Assembly (NCBI RefSeq): GCF_000001735.4
Contig: NC_003071.7
Span: 10,781,151 to 10,845,150, forward strand
Direction of reading: 5' to 3'
Length of the DNA: 64,000 bases
Source: Arabidopsis thaliana
Taxonomy: Eukaryota > Streptophyta > Magnoliopsida > Brassicales > Brassicaceae
Below the pieces are notes generated by a model, which ran no database searches, was not told the DNA's origin, and was given only the letters and a program-made list of their open reading frames with translations. Shown here piece by piece: positions 24,660 through 35,866 of the stretch. How positions within the stretch are numbered: the first letter of the stretch is position 1; each line of letters starts with the position of its first letter. Made by a program: the position numbers and the translations under genes.

Positions 24660-25549
24660 ATCAAAGACATTAGTTTGTTTTGAAATACATTCCATCTGAT
24701 ATTTTTAAGAATTTTGAGACACTATAGGCCTTTGGGGTTTCTAGTAGGTAGTAACACCTTTGGGGTTTCTTTCATTGTTAGTTTTTTATTTCAACCTTTT
24801 TCTCAGTGTAATTTAGATGATGGAAAAAGCACTAGCGCACGGTAGCTCTTTTTTATTTCATCAAACTCAAATTTCTGTGTAATTTAGAAAACAAAACAAA
24901 GAAGAAGTAAATTACAAATGGGAATTAACACATGATCGACAAAGCTAAAATTAAAAGATGGGAAGAGAACAATTCTTCACCTCCTTTTAAATCATAAACA
25001 ATAAACACTCTTTTATAAACTAAAACTAACAAATGGTTTTGTTTAATTGTAAAATCTAAACCATAATACTAATTTATAAGCCCAAACCGAAATATAATCA
25101 ATTTTAAATATACATATTATGTTTCCTTAATTTATTTTATTTTCTAATTTGAATTTTGATTTATTTCAAAATATAATATTACATATATTGTTAAATTTTG
25201 ATTGGCTATTTAAAAAGAAGTGAATAAGAGAGCCAATAAGTTTTTTCATGGGAAGGTTCCAAAAGCATGATTAGGGTCCGTAGATTTTTTCGTTAGGTAT
25301 ATTCCTTACTTAATGATTCGTCTAACAGTTCGTTAAACGTATCATAAATGCATATTAATGGGAATTTAAACATTTATAGAAAATCAATCGATACCAAACC
25401 AAAAACGCTTACAGATATTACGGTGCGTTTATAACAAAATTTATTTGGCAACTTCTCAAGCACGCTTTAGTAGTCCCTCTCGCTTTCTTCCTCTATATAC
25501 ATTAGTCTTCAGATTTTCCAGAGAAAAATTACTAAAAACCTAAATAGTA
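24660..25549. promoter_or_regulatory. Intergenic with duplicated RBR promoter block
   Basis: This is the 3' flank of the first RBR gene and the upstream region of the second. From about 25380 to 25540 it aligns with 22660-22796 and more loosely with 29033-29211; aatcaatcgatacca is shared with the first copy and (a)acttctc with both. The duplication unit therefore included the promoter. The remainder is AT-rich with nothing recognised. Confidence 0.5.
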
Positions 25550-25595
25550 ATGGAGAGACACGATCAAGAGTTGAGATACCAAAAACGGCGATTAA
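25550..25595 (+). pseudogene. Severed 5' end of the second RBR gene
   Basis: Original start (ATG at 25550) and first 15 codons of the second family member. They align with the starts of copies one and three (MERHDQ here, MERDDI in copy three). They are cut off from the rest of exon 1 by the MITE that begins at 25596. Confidence 0.7.
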
Positions 25596-26396
25596 GGCCC
25601 TGTTCATTTCCCTGTCGCTGGATCCAGCGACAGCGACCAGCGACCAGCGACAGCAACCAGCGACAGCAACCAGCGACAGCAACCAGCGACAACATACATT
25701 GTTCGTTTGTCTGTCGCTGGACTCAGCGACCAATTACAGCGACAATCGCTAATAATTGTCGCTGTGTTGTTCGTTTGACTGTCGTTATAAATAGTCGCTA
25801 TATTTTTTTTTAAAATTAATTATTTTGGTGCTAATTTATATTTTAAAATCAAAATGTAAATTATATATATCCTACACCATGAGAAAAATAAATTAATATA
25901 TTTATTTATTTTAGTTTTATCAAATTTAATTTGACTATAATTAATTTATGTTATTTGAATTTAATTTATTTTAACTTAATTTAATAAGAATTAAAACTCA
26001 AACCCTTCGTGATATCGCAGATAAAAATATTATAAATTTGTTTATATAATAATTTCTTTAAAACAAATCTAACTCCAAATGATGCATATATGATATTTAT
26101 TTAAGTTTAATTTAATTTAATTCTGTTTAATTTAATTATTTTTATTTATTCTTTAATTTATATTTTTTGATCGCTAAGTTGTTCGTTTGCATGTCGCTGG
26201 ATCCAGCGATCAAAAGTATCGACTAATCGCTAAAACCAGCGACTGATCGCTAAAAATTTCAGCGACCAAAAATTGCGGTCGCTGATCGCTGGCGATTATC
26301 GCTATTTTTGGTCGCTGAACCAGCGACAGGCAAACGAACAACTTTTGGTCGTTGTCGCTGGTTTCAGTCGCCAGCGACAAGCAAACGAACAGGGCC
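25596..26396. mobile_element. PIF/Harbinger-like MITE inserted in exon 1 of the second RBR gene
   Basis: 801-bp non-autonomous element. The left end begins GGCCCTGTTCATTTCCCTGT and continues CGCTGG. The right end, complemented, begins GGCCCTGTTCGTTTGCTTGT and continues CGCTGG. These are about 26-base terminal inverted repeats with three mismatches. Both flanks carry TAA (25593-25595 and 26397-26399), the 3-bp TWA-type duplication of PIF/Harbinger elements. Removing the element plus one TAA gives a sequence that aligns through with copy one (around 22840). Many copies of CAGCGAC/GTCGCTG crowd both subterminal regions and may be transposase-binding repeats. The interior is AT-rich with no transposase frame. 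Superfamily is inferred from target site and termini; I do not name a family. Confidence 0.85.
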
Positions 26397-26464
26397 TAAA
26401 TTCTATTATAACCGGAGATATTCCAAACTCTAAAGGCGAGGGTTCTTCTCCAGCGGCAAAATTT

Positions 26465-28430
26465 ATGGACAATGTTGTCTACAGATTGTGTTTCAAGGGT
26501 TTGGTGAATTATGAGGCGGTTGCGGACGATGTAGAAAAGGCAGTGAAGGCTGGATTTGGGGTTGCGATTTGCGATGAGAAGGATAATTTGTTGCATGAGA
26601 TTAAAGAATCACTTAGAGACATTGAGATTAGTCGTAGAGGAGTAGAGATCATGGCACTGGTTCGTGGATTAAGTGAATCCTTCGATTTGGGGATGAGAAA
26701 TGTCGTGATTTATTGTGATGACGATTGGATTTACCAATCTGTAAGTGGTTCTCTTCTTTGTTACTGCTTTGGGTTAGTTATTTTGGAATCATGAGACTAT
26801 AATAGTGTGTGGACTATTGATTTATTTTGCATGTTACAATATTTTTTTCTTCTTTTTATGAGTAACTGAATTTCGTAGTGCGTATTTAAGTTGCACTCCA
26901 AAGATAAATGTCACATATAATTGAAACGATGATGATTTTAATTTGTTTTTAGTTTTAGATTTTGGTCTTCGTTTTTTGCTATAGATTATAAAAATAAAAA
27001 TAAAAGTTAAAAAATTCAGAGATGAAACAAATCTTGTGAAAAAAATAGTTTTCCACAAAAACCTGAAAATCATGGTTTTTAGTATTCTTTGAAACATGGA
27101 GAAACCATTCAAAATAAAATACTAGTTTTCCAAAATCGTTGGAAATTCTAATTTTTTTAATATCTTGAAGGGTGAGAAAATATATTTTCAATGAAATAAA
27201 AACCAAAAACCACTTAACAACTAGTAACTTGAGCTTTTTTTCAAATCAAAACTAGTAATTATTGTAGAATCTTAGAAGAGTAATGATGATTACGACTTTG
27301 ACGGTGATGATATATTGTCTTAGTCTAAGGAGAATATATCTGATTTTCATTGCAGATAATTGGTAGAGGGAAGTCTAAAAAGAAGATTGACCATCTTGTG
27401 GAAGAAGTTCAAGGCATTTTAGAAAAAATGGCCTGTATTGACGCTGTTTTGGTTGCACGGAACGATGTTAAGTTTGCTTTTAGACTTGCAAGAGAAGCCA
27501 TAGGCAGAAACAGCGTTGATGTGAACGCAGAACAAGGAGAGACTTGTGGCATATTTTTTGAAGAAACCGATGTAGAGCACATGTTCGTTACCGAGAAATG
27601 CCTTCACCGTCATTGCTTTCCTTGTGTGAAACAACATGTGAAAGTGAAGCTGCGTAGCGGAACTGAGCCCACATGCCTTGAATATGGATGCAAGTTTAAG
27701 CTCACCCTTGAAAGATGTAGTAAAGTGTTGACACTAAAGCTTATTGAGATGTGGAAACAAAAGATGAAAGAAGACTCCATTCCCGCTGCGGAGAGAATAT
27801 ATTGCCCATATCCAAACTGCTCGATGCTGATGTCCAAAACCGAACTATCCAGTGAAGCCGACTTATCCAATGTTAGGACATGTGTCAAATGTTGTGGACT
27901 ATTCTGCATTGATTGCAAAGTACCATCGCATACTGATTTATCGTATGATGATTACAAGAAACTTCACCCTGACCCTCTAGTTGATGACTTGAAGCTCAAG
28001 TCTCTCGCAAACGACAAAATGTGGCGTCAATGTGTCAAATGTAGGCATATGATTGAACTTTCTCATGGCTGTAACCACATGACTTGCAGGTATATATATT
28101 TATTTAACTCGATTTTGCTACATCATATGAATATTTTCATTTTGTAATGTTTTCTTTGTGCTTGCATTGTGTAGATGTGGTTATGAGTTTTGCTATGAAT
28201 GTGGGATTGAATGGCAGAAACGGGACAAGGTGATTATGATGATGAAGATAGCGATGATGACGACTCAGAACATGATTGTGAAGAGGATATGTGCGAGTGC
28301 TATTATGATGAAGATGGTGGTCGTTGGAATGATTTTGAAGATTTTGTGGATCACCAAACCGCACAGTGATGCTTTGCCCTTTTGTTTTACTACTTTGATT
28401 CTTAAACTCTCACTGCATTGTTGTGATTGA
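26465..28430 (+). CDS. RNase H-like plus RBR protein with damaged RING1 and tail
   Basis: Second tandem member, probably AT2G25370. Because the MITE removed the original start, the first in-frame ATG is at 26465, just before the RNase H-like domain. Exons: 26465-26740, 27356-28089 and 28175-28430, about 421 residues. The RNase H-like part keeps the Glu (GVEIMALVRGL) and Asp (YCDDD) positions. RING1 reads TCGIFFEE: the second zinc Cys has become Phe. In exon 3 a deletion relative to copies one and three removes the TCxSGC ligands, and the acidic tail is then read out of frame. The original tail can still be seen one frame over, as can a final exon at about 28459-28644 that encodes DDQDVVYKYPSPEQFF and onward. 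This is probably a non-functional ligase, although the reading frame itself is long. Confidence 0.6.
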
Positions 28431-28644
28431 CTTTATTTTATTATATGGTTCTTGCAGCTACGATGCGCCGAGGGATGATCAGGATGTGGTATACAAGTAT
28501 CCTTCTCCTGAGCAGTTTTTCAGTGAAGAAAGGAATGCTGATGGAGATGATTACATTTGGGACGACTACAACAATTATGGCGGTTTAACTGGCGATAAAG
28601 GAGGCTTTGATGAAGGCTTTTTCAGAGATTATTATTCTCTTTAA

Positions 28645-29211
28645 TTTCTGTTTGGATCAACACATAGATTTAGTATTGGAAGTTGGGAACACATGCATTC
28701 CATCTTTTTCTTTTGCATTTTCTTCTTTATGATCTTTGAGAATTTTAAGGACATTATTTTTTTTCTTAACATTGCAATAATTACAAAATTTTTTTTATGT
28801 TTTTCTTAATTCTCGTAATTGTTTAAAAAATTATTAATATACATATACATAAGTAAATTGTCTTTTCTAGATTTTAATTAACATTTGTCATTTGTATTCT
28901 GTTATTTTCCGATTTGAAATCAATATTCAATAATGTAGATTTTCCCGAAAAGAAAATACAGAAAAGGGAACTATAACATTATAGAAATTATCCTACGAAA
29001 TAAAAAAAAAGATTATAGAAATTTAAAATTTAGAGAATCAATCGACACTCTCATTAACAAAATACGCTTGCAAATATTAAGGAACTTTGATAAAGAGCAG
29101 TGAACGAGAATTTATTTAATAACTTCTCAAGCAAGCTATATTCCCTCTCTCTCCTCATCTGTATATATATATAGCTAGATTTTCACAAGAAAAATTGGAG
29201 ACTAATCAGTC
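28645..29211. promoter_or_regulatory. Intergenic with third copy of the RBR promoter
   Basis: AT-rich sequence. The last 180 nt resemble the upstream regions of the first two copies (gagaatcaatcga, then ttatttaataacttctcaag). A TATA-like run, gtatatatatatag, lies at about 29161-29174, some 40 nt before the ATG. Confidence 0.45.
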
Positions 29212-31060
29212 ATGGAAAGAGACGATATTAACTTGACTTTCCAAAAACGGCGGATAGATTCTGCGACAACAGAAAATAGTCCAAACCCTAAAGGCGATGA
29301 TAGTTCCAAGGTCGTCAACTCCGCCTCTCCGGCAACACAATCTTACAGATTGTACTTCAAGGGTTTGGTTAGCGACCAGACGCTAGCTGAAGGCGGCAAA
29401 AGAATCGTGAATGCTGGATTTGGGGTTGCGATTTGTGACAACACGGATGAGTTTTTGTTTGAGATAAAGGAATCACTGAGCAACGCCGAGATTAGTCGCA
29501 AAGGAGTAGAGATCGTGGCACTTATTCGTGGGCTAAGTGAATGCCTCAGTTTCGGGTTTATGAATGTGGTGATTTATTGTGATGACCATCAAATTTACCA
29601 ATATGTAAGTGTTTTCTTTCTCTTTTTATTGCTTATGTTAGGTTAGAAATTCATAAGACTATAATATTGTGGATGATTGTTACTTTTTTTTTTTTTTGTT
29701 CATGTAACTAGAAAATATTATTTATGAGTTCTAGCTTAGCTTCAAGCTAGGTCATCTTTGTACTTGTATTACGTCATGGAATACAACACAGAAACTGGTA
29801 TGTAAATGAGAAGTTCGAATAGTCCTTTCACGTTAGATGGTTATTTAACTAATTGTTGGCTTCTTGTGAGAAATGGCTTTTATAAACATTAGCATGATCT
29901 GGAATAACCTAGTAGTATATCTTGTGATGGGAGTAGTTAAATTAAGACGATAATGACTTCGATTGTTATGTTACAATGTCTTGGTCTAAGGAATTATTTT
30001 CATCGCAGATAATTGGTACGTAGAGAGAAGCCTAAGAAGAAAATTGCTTGTGGAAGAAGTCAAACGCCTAAGAGAACAAATGACTTTTAGTGAAGCTGTT
30101 TTGGTTGCCAGGAACGATGTTAAGTTTGCTTATAGACTTGCAAGAGAAGAAATAGTCTCTAAAAGCAGTAGCGTAAATGTGAAGGAAGCACAAGGAGAAA
30201 CTTGTGTCATTTGTCTTGAAGAAACCGTAGCTGATCGCATGTTTTTTACTGACAAGTGTCTTCATCGTTATTGCTTTTCTTGTGTTAAACAGTATGTGGA
30301 AGTGAAACTACTTAGCGGAATTGTGCCCACATGCCTTGATTATGAATGCAAGTTAGAGCTCACTCTTGAAAGTTGTAGCAAGGTTTTGACACCAAATCTG
30401 ATAGAGATGTGGGAACAAAAGATGAAAGAGGACTCTAATTCCCGCTGAAGAGAAAATCTACTGCCCATATCCAAACTGCTCATTGTTGATGTCCATAACC
30501 GAGCTTTCGAGCTCTTCTGATGAAGCCTTGGACCAATCCAATGTTAGGACATGTGTCAAATGCAATGGACTCTTCTGCATTGATTGTAAAGTACCATCAC
30601 ATTCTGATTTGTCGTGTGCTGATTACAAGAAACTTCACCCTGAACTTTTAGTTGATGACATAAAGCTAAAGTTACTGGCAAACGAAAATATGTGGCGTCA
30701 ATGTGTCATGTGTAGGCACTTGATTGAACTTTCTGATGGTTGCAATCACATGACTTGCAGGTACATATATATGTATATTTGGCTCGATTAAGCTAGTTCA
30801 TTCGAAAAGTTTATATTTCATAATGTCTTTATGCATTGTATAGATGTGGATATCAGTTTTGCTATGGATGTGGAATCGAATGGAAGAAAAACCAAGACAC
30901 TTGCCCTTCTGGTTGCCGGGAAATGGGACACGGTGATGCTGATAGTGATGATGATGATGATGATGTGGATGACGATGAAGATGATTATTGCATGTAGGAT
31001 GAAGATGGTGTTCGTTGGGATAGCTGGAAAGATTATTTGGATGGAAAAATTTTAGAGTGA
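29212..31060 (+). pseudogene. RNase H-like plus RBR pseudogene, third tandem copy
   Basis: Probably AT2G25380. Exon 1 (29212-29604) is intact and gives 131 codons with the complete RNase H-like domain. Exon 2 (30009-30760) is broken. A four-base insertion just after the acceptor (ggtaCGTAgaga) creates an immediate TAG, and a deletion of five bases follows soon after. A one-base insertion near 30437 (gactctaattcccgctga) introduces a further shift and stop. In exon 3 (from 30844) the RING2 end and TCPSGC ligands are present, but a TAG at 30995-30997 ends the acidic Asp run early. The fourth exon found in the other copies is missing. RING1 (CVICLEE) and RING2 (HMTC) motifs remain legible across frames. 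Confidence 0.8.
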
Positions 31061-31464
31061 TGTTTTTTGCTCTCTTATTTAACTTCTTTGATTCTTAATT
31101 TCTGATTGGTTCGTGATTATGAGAACTTGAAGTTCACATACAAATGCAGTATTTGTTGGTGTGCCTACTGTTTGATCCGAACCAAGGTATACACCATTTT
31201 CATCTCACAAAATCTAACCTGTTTTTTTACGGTAATTCCCTATCAACAAAAGATCCATCATAGTTATCGATAACTCTATCAATACATTGACAAAAGATCC
31301 ATCATAGGAAAAAAATAGAGATAAGCAACAAAAATTGTTATGGATTCAAATCTGAGACATTAAATTTAACCAACAAATTGTTTTATTATTACTACCCAAC
31401 ATATGCAAAGTTGATAATAAGGACTATAATTCTCCAATGGAACTTAATTCCAAACTAGCTCCTG
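31061..31464. other. Spacer between convergent pseudogenes
   Basis: AT-rich sequence between the third RBR relic (+) and the F-box relic (-). Nothing recognised. Confidence 0.4.
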
Positions 31465-32112
31465 CTACGAAGTCTCAAGCCAAATCTTCAAACACTCATA
31501 TAACTTCACATCTTCTTCGTAATCTACAAATAAGTGAACTACTGTACTAGTCTCAAACGCTCCAAGTCCTTGGATTCCAACTTCCCTAACATTGTTCGTC
31601 TCGAGATTGTAGTAGAAAAGATAATAAGGGTCAGATAGATCATACGGCGACAACACAATTTCACTAGTACCAATCATTCCAACAATGCGCAACTTGGTGG
31701 TCGCAACGATATTCCACCACATAAAAGGCAATACATAGATACGCTTCGTCCATGTATTTTTCTTGACATCCTCAAGAATCCACAAATCAAAACTTTTACT
31801 GGTTCAATCAATTTTCCCCGAGTTTGAACACTGACATATACCCAATTGACCCTTCTGGTTAATCAGTTTCGACTAGTGTTTGATATCTAATCTGCCAAGT
31901 TCGCCGATAAAGCTCAACTTCTCGGACTTGACATCAAAACAAACTATAACAAAATCCTCCCTATCGCAATTGAGCTTACCGAGATAATACAAAACACCAT
32001 TGATGCAAATCCCAGCGTCAAATACAGGACGAAGAGGTTTGCAACATTGGAGCAATCGCCAAATCATTTTACCAGCTCCTAATGTCAGGCTCTCTACTAG
32101 GCTTATTATTAT
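31465..32112 (-). pseudogene. F-box-associated domain pseudogene
   Basis: Minus-strand fragment that reads like the C-terminal F-box-associated (FBA type) domain of the large Arabidopsis F-box family. It shows SLTLGAGKMIWRLLQCC, GICINGVLYYLG and IVCFDVKSEKLSFIGE, then the WILEDVKKNTW and IVGMIGTSEIVLSP segments. Two stops (TAG after LDIKH near 31875, TGA after SGKID near 31805) interrupt the same frame in otherwise continuous homology. No F-box motif is visible upstream. It is therefore a 5'-truncated, nonsense-bearing relic of a substrate-binding subunit of an SCF ligase. Confidence 0.75.
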
Positions 32113-32688
32113 CCACTCACAATAAAGAAAAATTCAACACCTAGAAGTGTGAAAACACACACCAAAACCAGCAGCATTATGAGATAAAAACATATCAGAA
32201 TCAGCACCTTCAAAAGTCTGAAAACAACAGCATGTTATAGTGAAAACACATTTGCACCTAAAATAATCTAAAATAAGCATAATCACCTAAGTCCGCGAAA
32301 CGGTTGATGCATGATGGCCTTAGTTAATCTTTAACCATATTAAATTTGATTATTGATCTAAAATATATTGACAAATAAATTGTTTTCAGATTTTTTTTTT
32401 GACATTTATAAATTTTCATTTTCATGAAATAAATTTATGAACCAAAACATATGTTATGACAATTAAGGAAGAACCAACATCATTACCAAACATGAACTTC
32501 AAAAATCCCAATACCAATACCAAACATAACTCCAAAACATTTGAGCCTAGTAACTTCTGATCCTGATTGCAATATATAGCAATATATAAGATCTTGAAAG
32601 GAAGTTAATGTCAAATAACAGAAAATGAACTTCATATATATTTTAGATCAATGAAATATATGACTAAAGTTTGTTCAGATAACAACAA
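32113..32688. other. Intergenic, nothing recognised
   Basis: AT-rich sequence between the F-box relic and the tRNA gene. I see no coding homology, structured RNA or repeat. Confidence 0.4.
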
Positions 32689-32761
32689 GCACCCATGGCC
32701 TAATGGATAAGGCGCTTGACTTCTAATCAAGCGATTGTGGGTTCGAATCCCACTGGGTGTG
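32689..32761 (+). tRNA. tRNA-Arg (anticodon TCT)
   Basis: Seventy-three bases that fold as a cloverleaf. The acceptor stem GCACCCA pairs with TGGGTGT, with one G-U pair at the end. The D arm includes GGCCTAATGGATAAGGC. The anticodon stem TTGA/TCAA encloses CTTCTAA, giving anticodon TCT. The T arm reads GTGGGTTCGAATCCCAC. There is no intron. T-rich sequence follows (gatttgtattttt), suitable for Pol III termination. Confidence 0.95.
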
Positions 32762-33319
32762 ATTTGTATTTTTAAAAGCATATTTGCCTTTTTCTTCTAA
32801 GCTGGCAAAGAGAATGAAAGACCAATTTCCGACGGTTGAATATGCCACCTTCTTCGTTCCTCTCTGGTCCTAGATATCCGAAATCTTGTAATTTGATAGC
32901 ATGATCGTTTTCATTCTTAATATAATCATTTTGCTGAAAACAGAAAAGAAAAAATCCAATATATAAACACTTCCATATAGAAGTCGCGGGATGGGAGATT
33001 AATGAGAAGAAAAGACATGCAGCTATTTTATAAAAATGCTCGTCAATGCATTATGGTGATGAAATAACATCATTGGGTTTTCTATAAGTTAATAATCTTA
33101 TTCTCATTAATTAGTCAAAATATACGATTGGAGGTTTATATATAGATTGACTTTGACCTAAACCATAGCCGTAAATCGGAAAATGACAATGGTTTATCTT
33201 TGTGCAATACTAGTTCAAAATGCAATAATAGTAAAAAATAGGAAACGTAGGGCCTTCTCCATTAGTGTATAAAGTACTCATTTCTAACTTTTTAATATAT
33301 CTTTGTGCCAAACCACATT
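32762..33319. other. Intergenic upstream of ATL22
   Basis: Promoter region of the RING-H2 gene. It is AT-rich, with a possible TATA element (tttttaatatatc) about 30 nt before the start codon. No other feature seen. Confidence 0.4.
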
Positions 33320-34767
33320 ATGACCTCAAAACTACTTCCTCTCCTCCTCAATCTCATCTTCCTCTTCTTCTTTCCCCTTCTAAACGCATCCGAACAAAAA
33401 CCTTGCTACAGTTTCTCATGTAGTCAAGAGAGCGTCGTTGCTCGTTTCCCTTTCTCCCTATTCTCCTATCAACCTGAGTCATGCGGCTACTCAGGATTCA
33501 ACCTCATATGCAAAGATGATGCCAATACTACCTTAAAGCTTCCTAAGTCTGAACCCTTTCTTGTTAAGGAGATCGACTATGAAACACAGCGTATTCGCCT
33601 CAACGACCCTGAGAATTGTTTGGCCAGACGACTTCTTAACTTTGACCCTTCAGGATCTCCTTTTTCTTTTCTTCGCTCTCGTAACTACACGTTCTTGATC
33701 TGTCCTAAGGAAGCGAACATCACTGCATCCTTCAGAGCTATCGATTGCCTTGGTAATACCACTTCCTCCTTCTTTGTTGTGCAGTTTGAGAATCTCGGTT
33801 CGATGCCATCTTCTTGTCACATCTTTAAGATATTACCTCTTCCATTTTCTTGGTTTGTCGCCTACACGACATACCCTGATGGCCAAAACAGTCGAGACAT
33901 GTGGCTCAAATGGGACTCGCCGGATTGTAGAGATTGTGAGAGGAGAACTAATTCAAGATGTGGATTCAAAAACAATACTTCCCATCAAGTCGAATGCTTC
34001 AGTTCTGTTAACCCTGGTGCGTACAATCTCAATTCTTCTCTGTTCTTTTGTACTTCACGATATTCCAACTTGAAACGACATCATCTACTTTTGAAAAAGT
34101 TCTTTCCCAAAGAATCCATAAATGGTTGAAAGCTTCAAATCCAAGGAGTTGTTAATTAAACAAAGAAATGAATCTAGTTGGCTTTAAATAATGACATTAA
34201 ACCATTGACTTGATTAGTAAATCAATATATTTTCAAATAGCAAACATGAGAGAATGTCGTAACATTAGAATATATGAATACTTGTACATACAAGTTTCAC
34301 CGTTGACCCGTTTTGTTGTTTTGAAAACAGGACTTCACAACACAGGCTTACAAGTACTAAAGATAATGTGCCTCTCCCTAGTCGGACCACTCACCGCCTT
34401 GACTTTTTGTGTCGGTCTTGTCATGTGCAGTTCCGAGAGAGTCTCTTCACAGATACAACAAGCAGTGGTTGCACGCCTTTCTGGATCCGTAACGTCGCAG
34501 CCAAGCAACGAAGTCGCAAGGATAGGTCTCGATGAGTCTACAATTGAGTCATACAAGAAAGTTGAGCTAGGGGAGAGTAGGAGACTCCCGACCGGGTCAA
34601 ATGATGTTGTTTGTCCCATTTGTTTGTCGGAATATGCAACCAAAGAAACTGTTAGGTGTTTACCTGAATGTGAACATTGCTTCCATACTGAATGTATTGA
34701 TGCGTGGCTCAAGTTGCATAGTTCCTGCCCGGTTTGTCGGAGTAATCCATCTCCTTTGCGCGATTGA
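33320..34767 (+). CDS. ATL22: RING-H2 ubiquitin ligase ATL22 with extracellular GUB_WAK-like domain
   Basis: Membrane RING-H2 protein of the ATL family. Exons 33320-34016 and 34331-34767 (phase 1, GT-AG) give 377 residues. The frame is open to a GTG at 33305, but the ATG at 33320 begins the signal peptide (basic MTSK, then a hydrophobic stretch to about residue 24). The secreted half is Cys-rich with a GUB_WAK-type galacturonan-binding pattern (CGYSGFNLIC, several N-glycosylation sites). A membrane span covers about LVGPLTALTFCVGLVMC. The cytosolic part has the GLD motif and a canonical RING-H2: CPIC, C-x-H-x2-H-x2-C, Trp, CPVC. It likely binds wall pectin outside and ubiquitinates targets inside; both roles are inferred from the domains. 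Confidence 0.9.
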
Positions 34768-35866
34768 TTGCTTTGAATAGTCTTGTAGCGTTTGTATGTA
34801 ATTTGGAATTTGGATCTCTCCATAAATGCATTACAAACTGTGTCAAAACTCAAAACTAAGCCCAAACGCCAAGTTTATTAGAAAAGTAAAAATGCAAATG
34901 AGAATTCGTAGATTTTCCTCGGCAGATTCTATGAAACCACAAAATTGGGAAATTTCATGGGCTATGAGGAAATAAGTGATTAATTCTATATAATATTTAT
35001 CGATAAATTAATAATTAATTTATAAAGAGATTATTTTAATTTTGTAATTTTTAAAACAATTCTATATGGAAAGTAGTTTTTTCTTTGTAATTAATATATT
35101 TCTAAAACCAATTACAAGTAGATAAATAATTATTTAGTTTAAAATTTTTTATCGATGTAATAAAAATAATAAAAATGAACTCTTCCAAAAATTAATACAA
35201 ATTTATGTAAAAAAAACAATATTAAAATTCTATTTCACTAAGAAAATTTATATATAATATTTTAAATATATATAATAATAATTTATAGATGTCATATATA
35301 TAATATTCTTCGTCCATATTTGTTAGTTATTTAAAATCGTAATTTCTACCATCACAATTTTTACTAATCATCATTTATAATATAGTCAAAGCCCTTATAC
35401 CAAATTCATATAACAAAAGTTTATATTGTTTAGAGGCAGAATTATCAATAATTACCAATCGGCTCCTAACTTATTTAATAACGGTTGAAACTGTATCTGT
35501 GTTTGTTTTGTTTCAGCAAATTCCCGCATCCTTTGCGTTTAAACCAGTCCTCGTTAATTGAAGTTTATAATAATACCCCGTCCGAGGGTATGATAAGTAG
35601 GTGAACTTATCTCTCTGACTTTGGTCGCTTTCACTACACTACACTAGACTGTCCATTAGCGGATTAAACGAAGACGACGAGTTAAGCTTTTGCTGACTTG
35701 CAAATTTCTCATTCGTCTTCTTTCTCCAAATCTCGATGCCAATTTAGGGATTCTACTTGACGTTCCGTGCAATTTCTTCTTCTGCGCTACTAGAATTGAT
35801 TTCTCTCGAACCCTAAATTTCCTCTGGACCTCAATGCTTGTTTGTTTCTAATTACTTGGTTCAACG
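34768..35866. other. Intergenic, very AT-rich
   Basis: After the ATL22 3' UTR comes about 500 nt of extreme AT content (about 34980-35450). The leader of the TOPLESS-like gene follows, with CT-rich blocks near 35700-35850. No gene or repeat recognised. Confidence 0.4.

Noticed and set aside
25616-25690. CRISPR-like or satellite array of CAGCGAC units
   Set aside because: Short irregular heptamers confined to the MITE ends, in a plant genome; they are subterminal repeats.
25550-25813. Arg/Gln-rich 87-codon protein
   Set aside because: After 15 codons it is a translation of the MITE's CAGCGAC repeats.
26273-26464. MITE-supplied start codon for the second RBR gene
   Set aside because: The open frame starts at TTG inside the element and contains no ATG before 26465, so there is no evidence the element gives a translation start.
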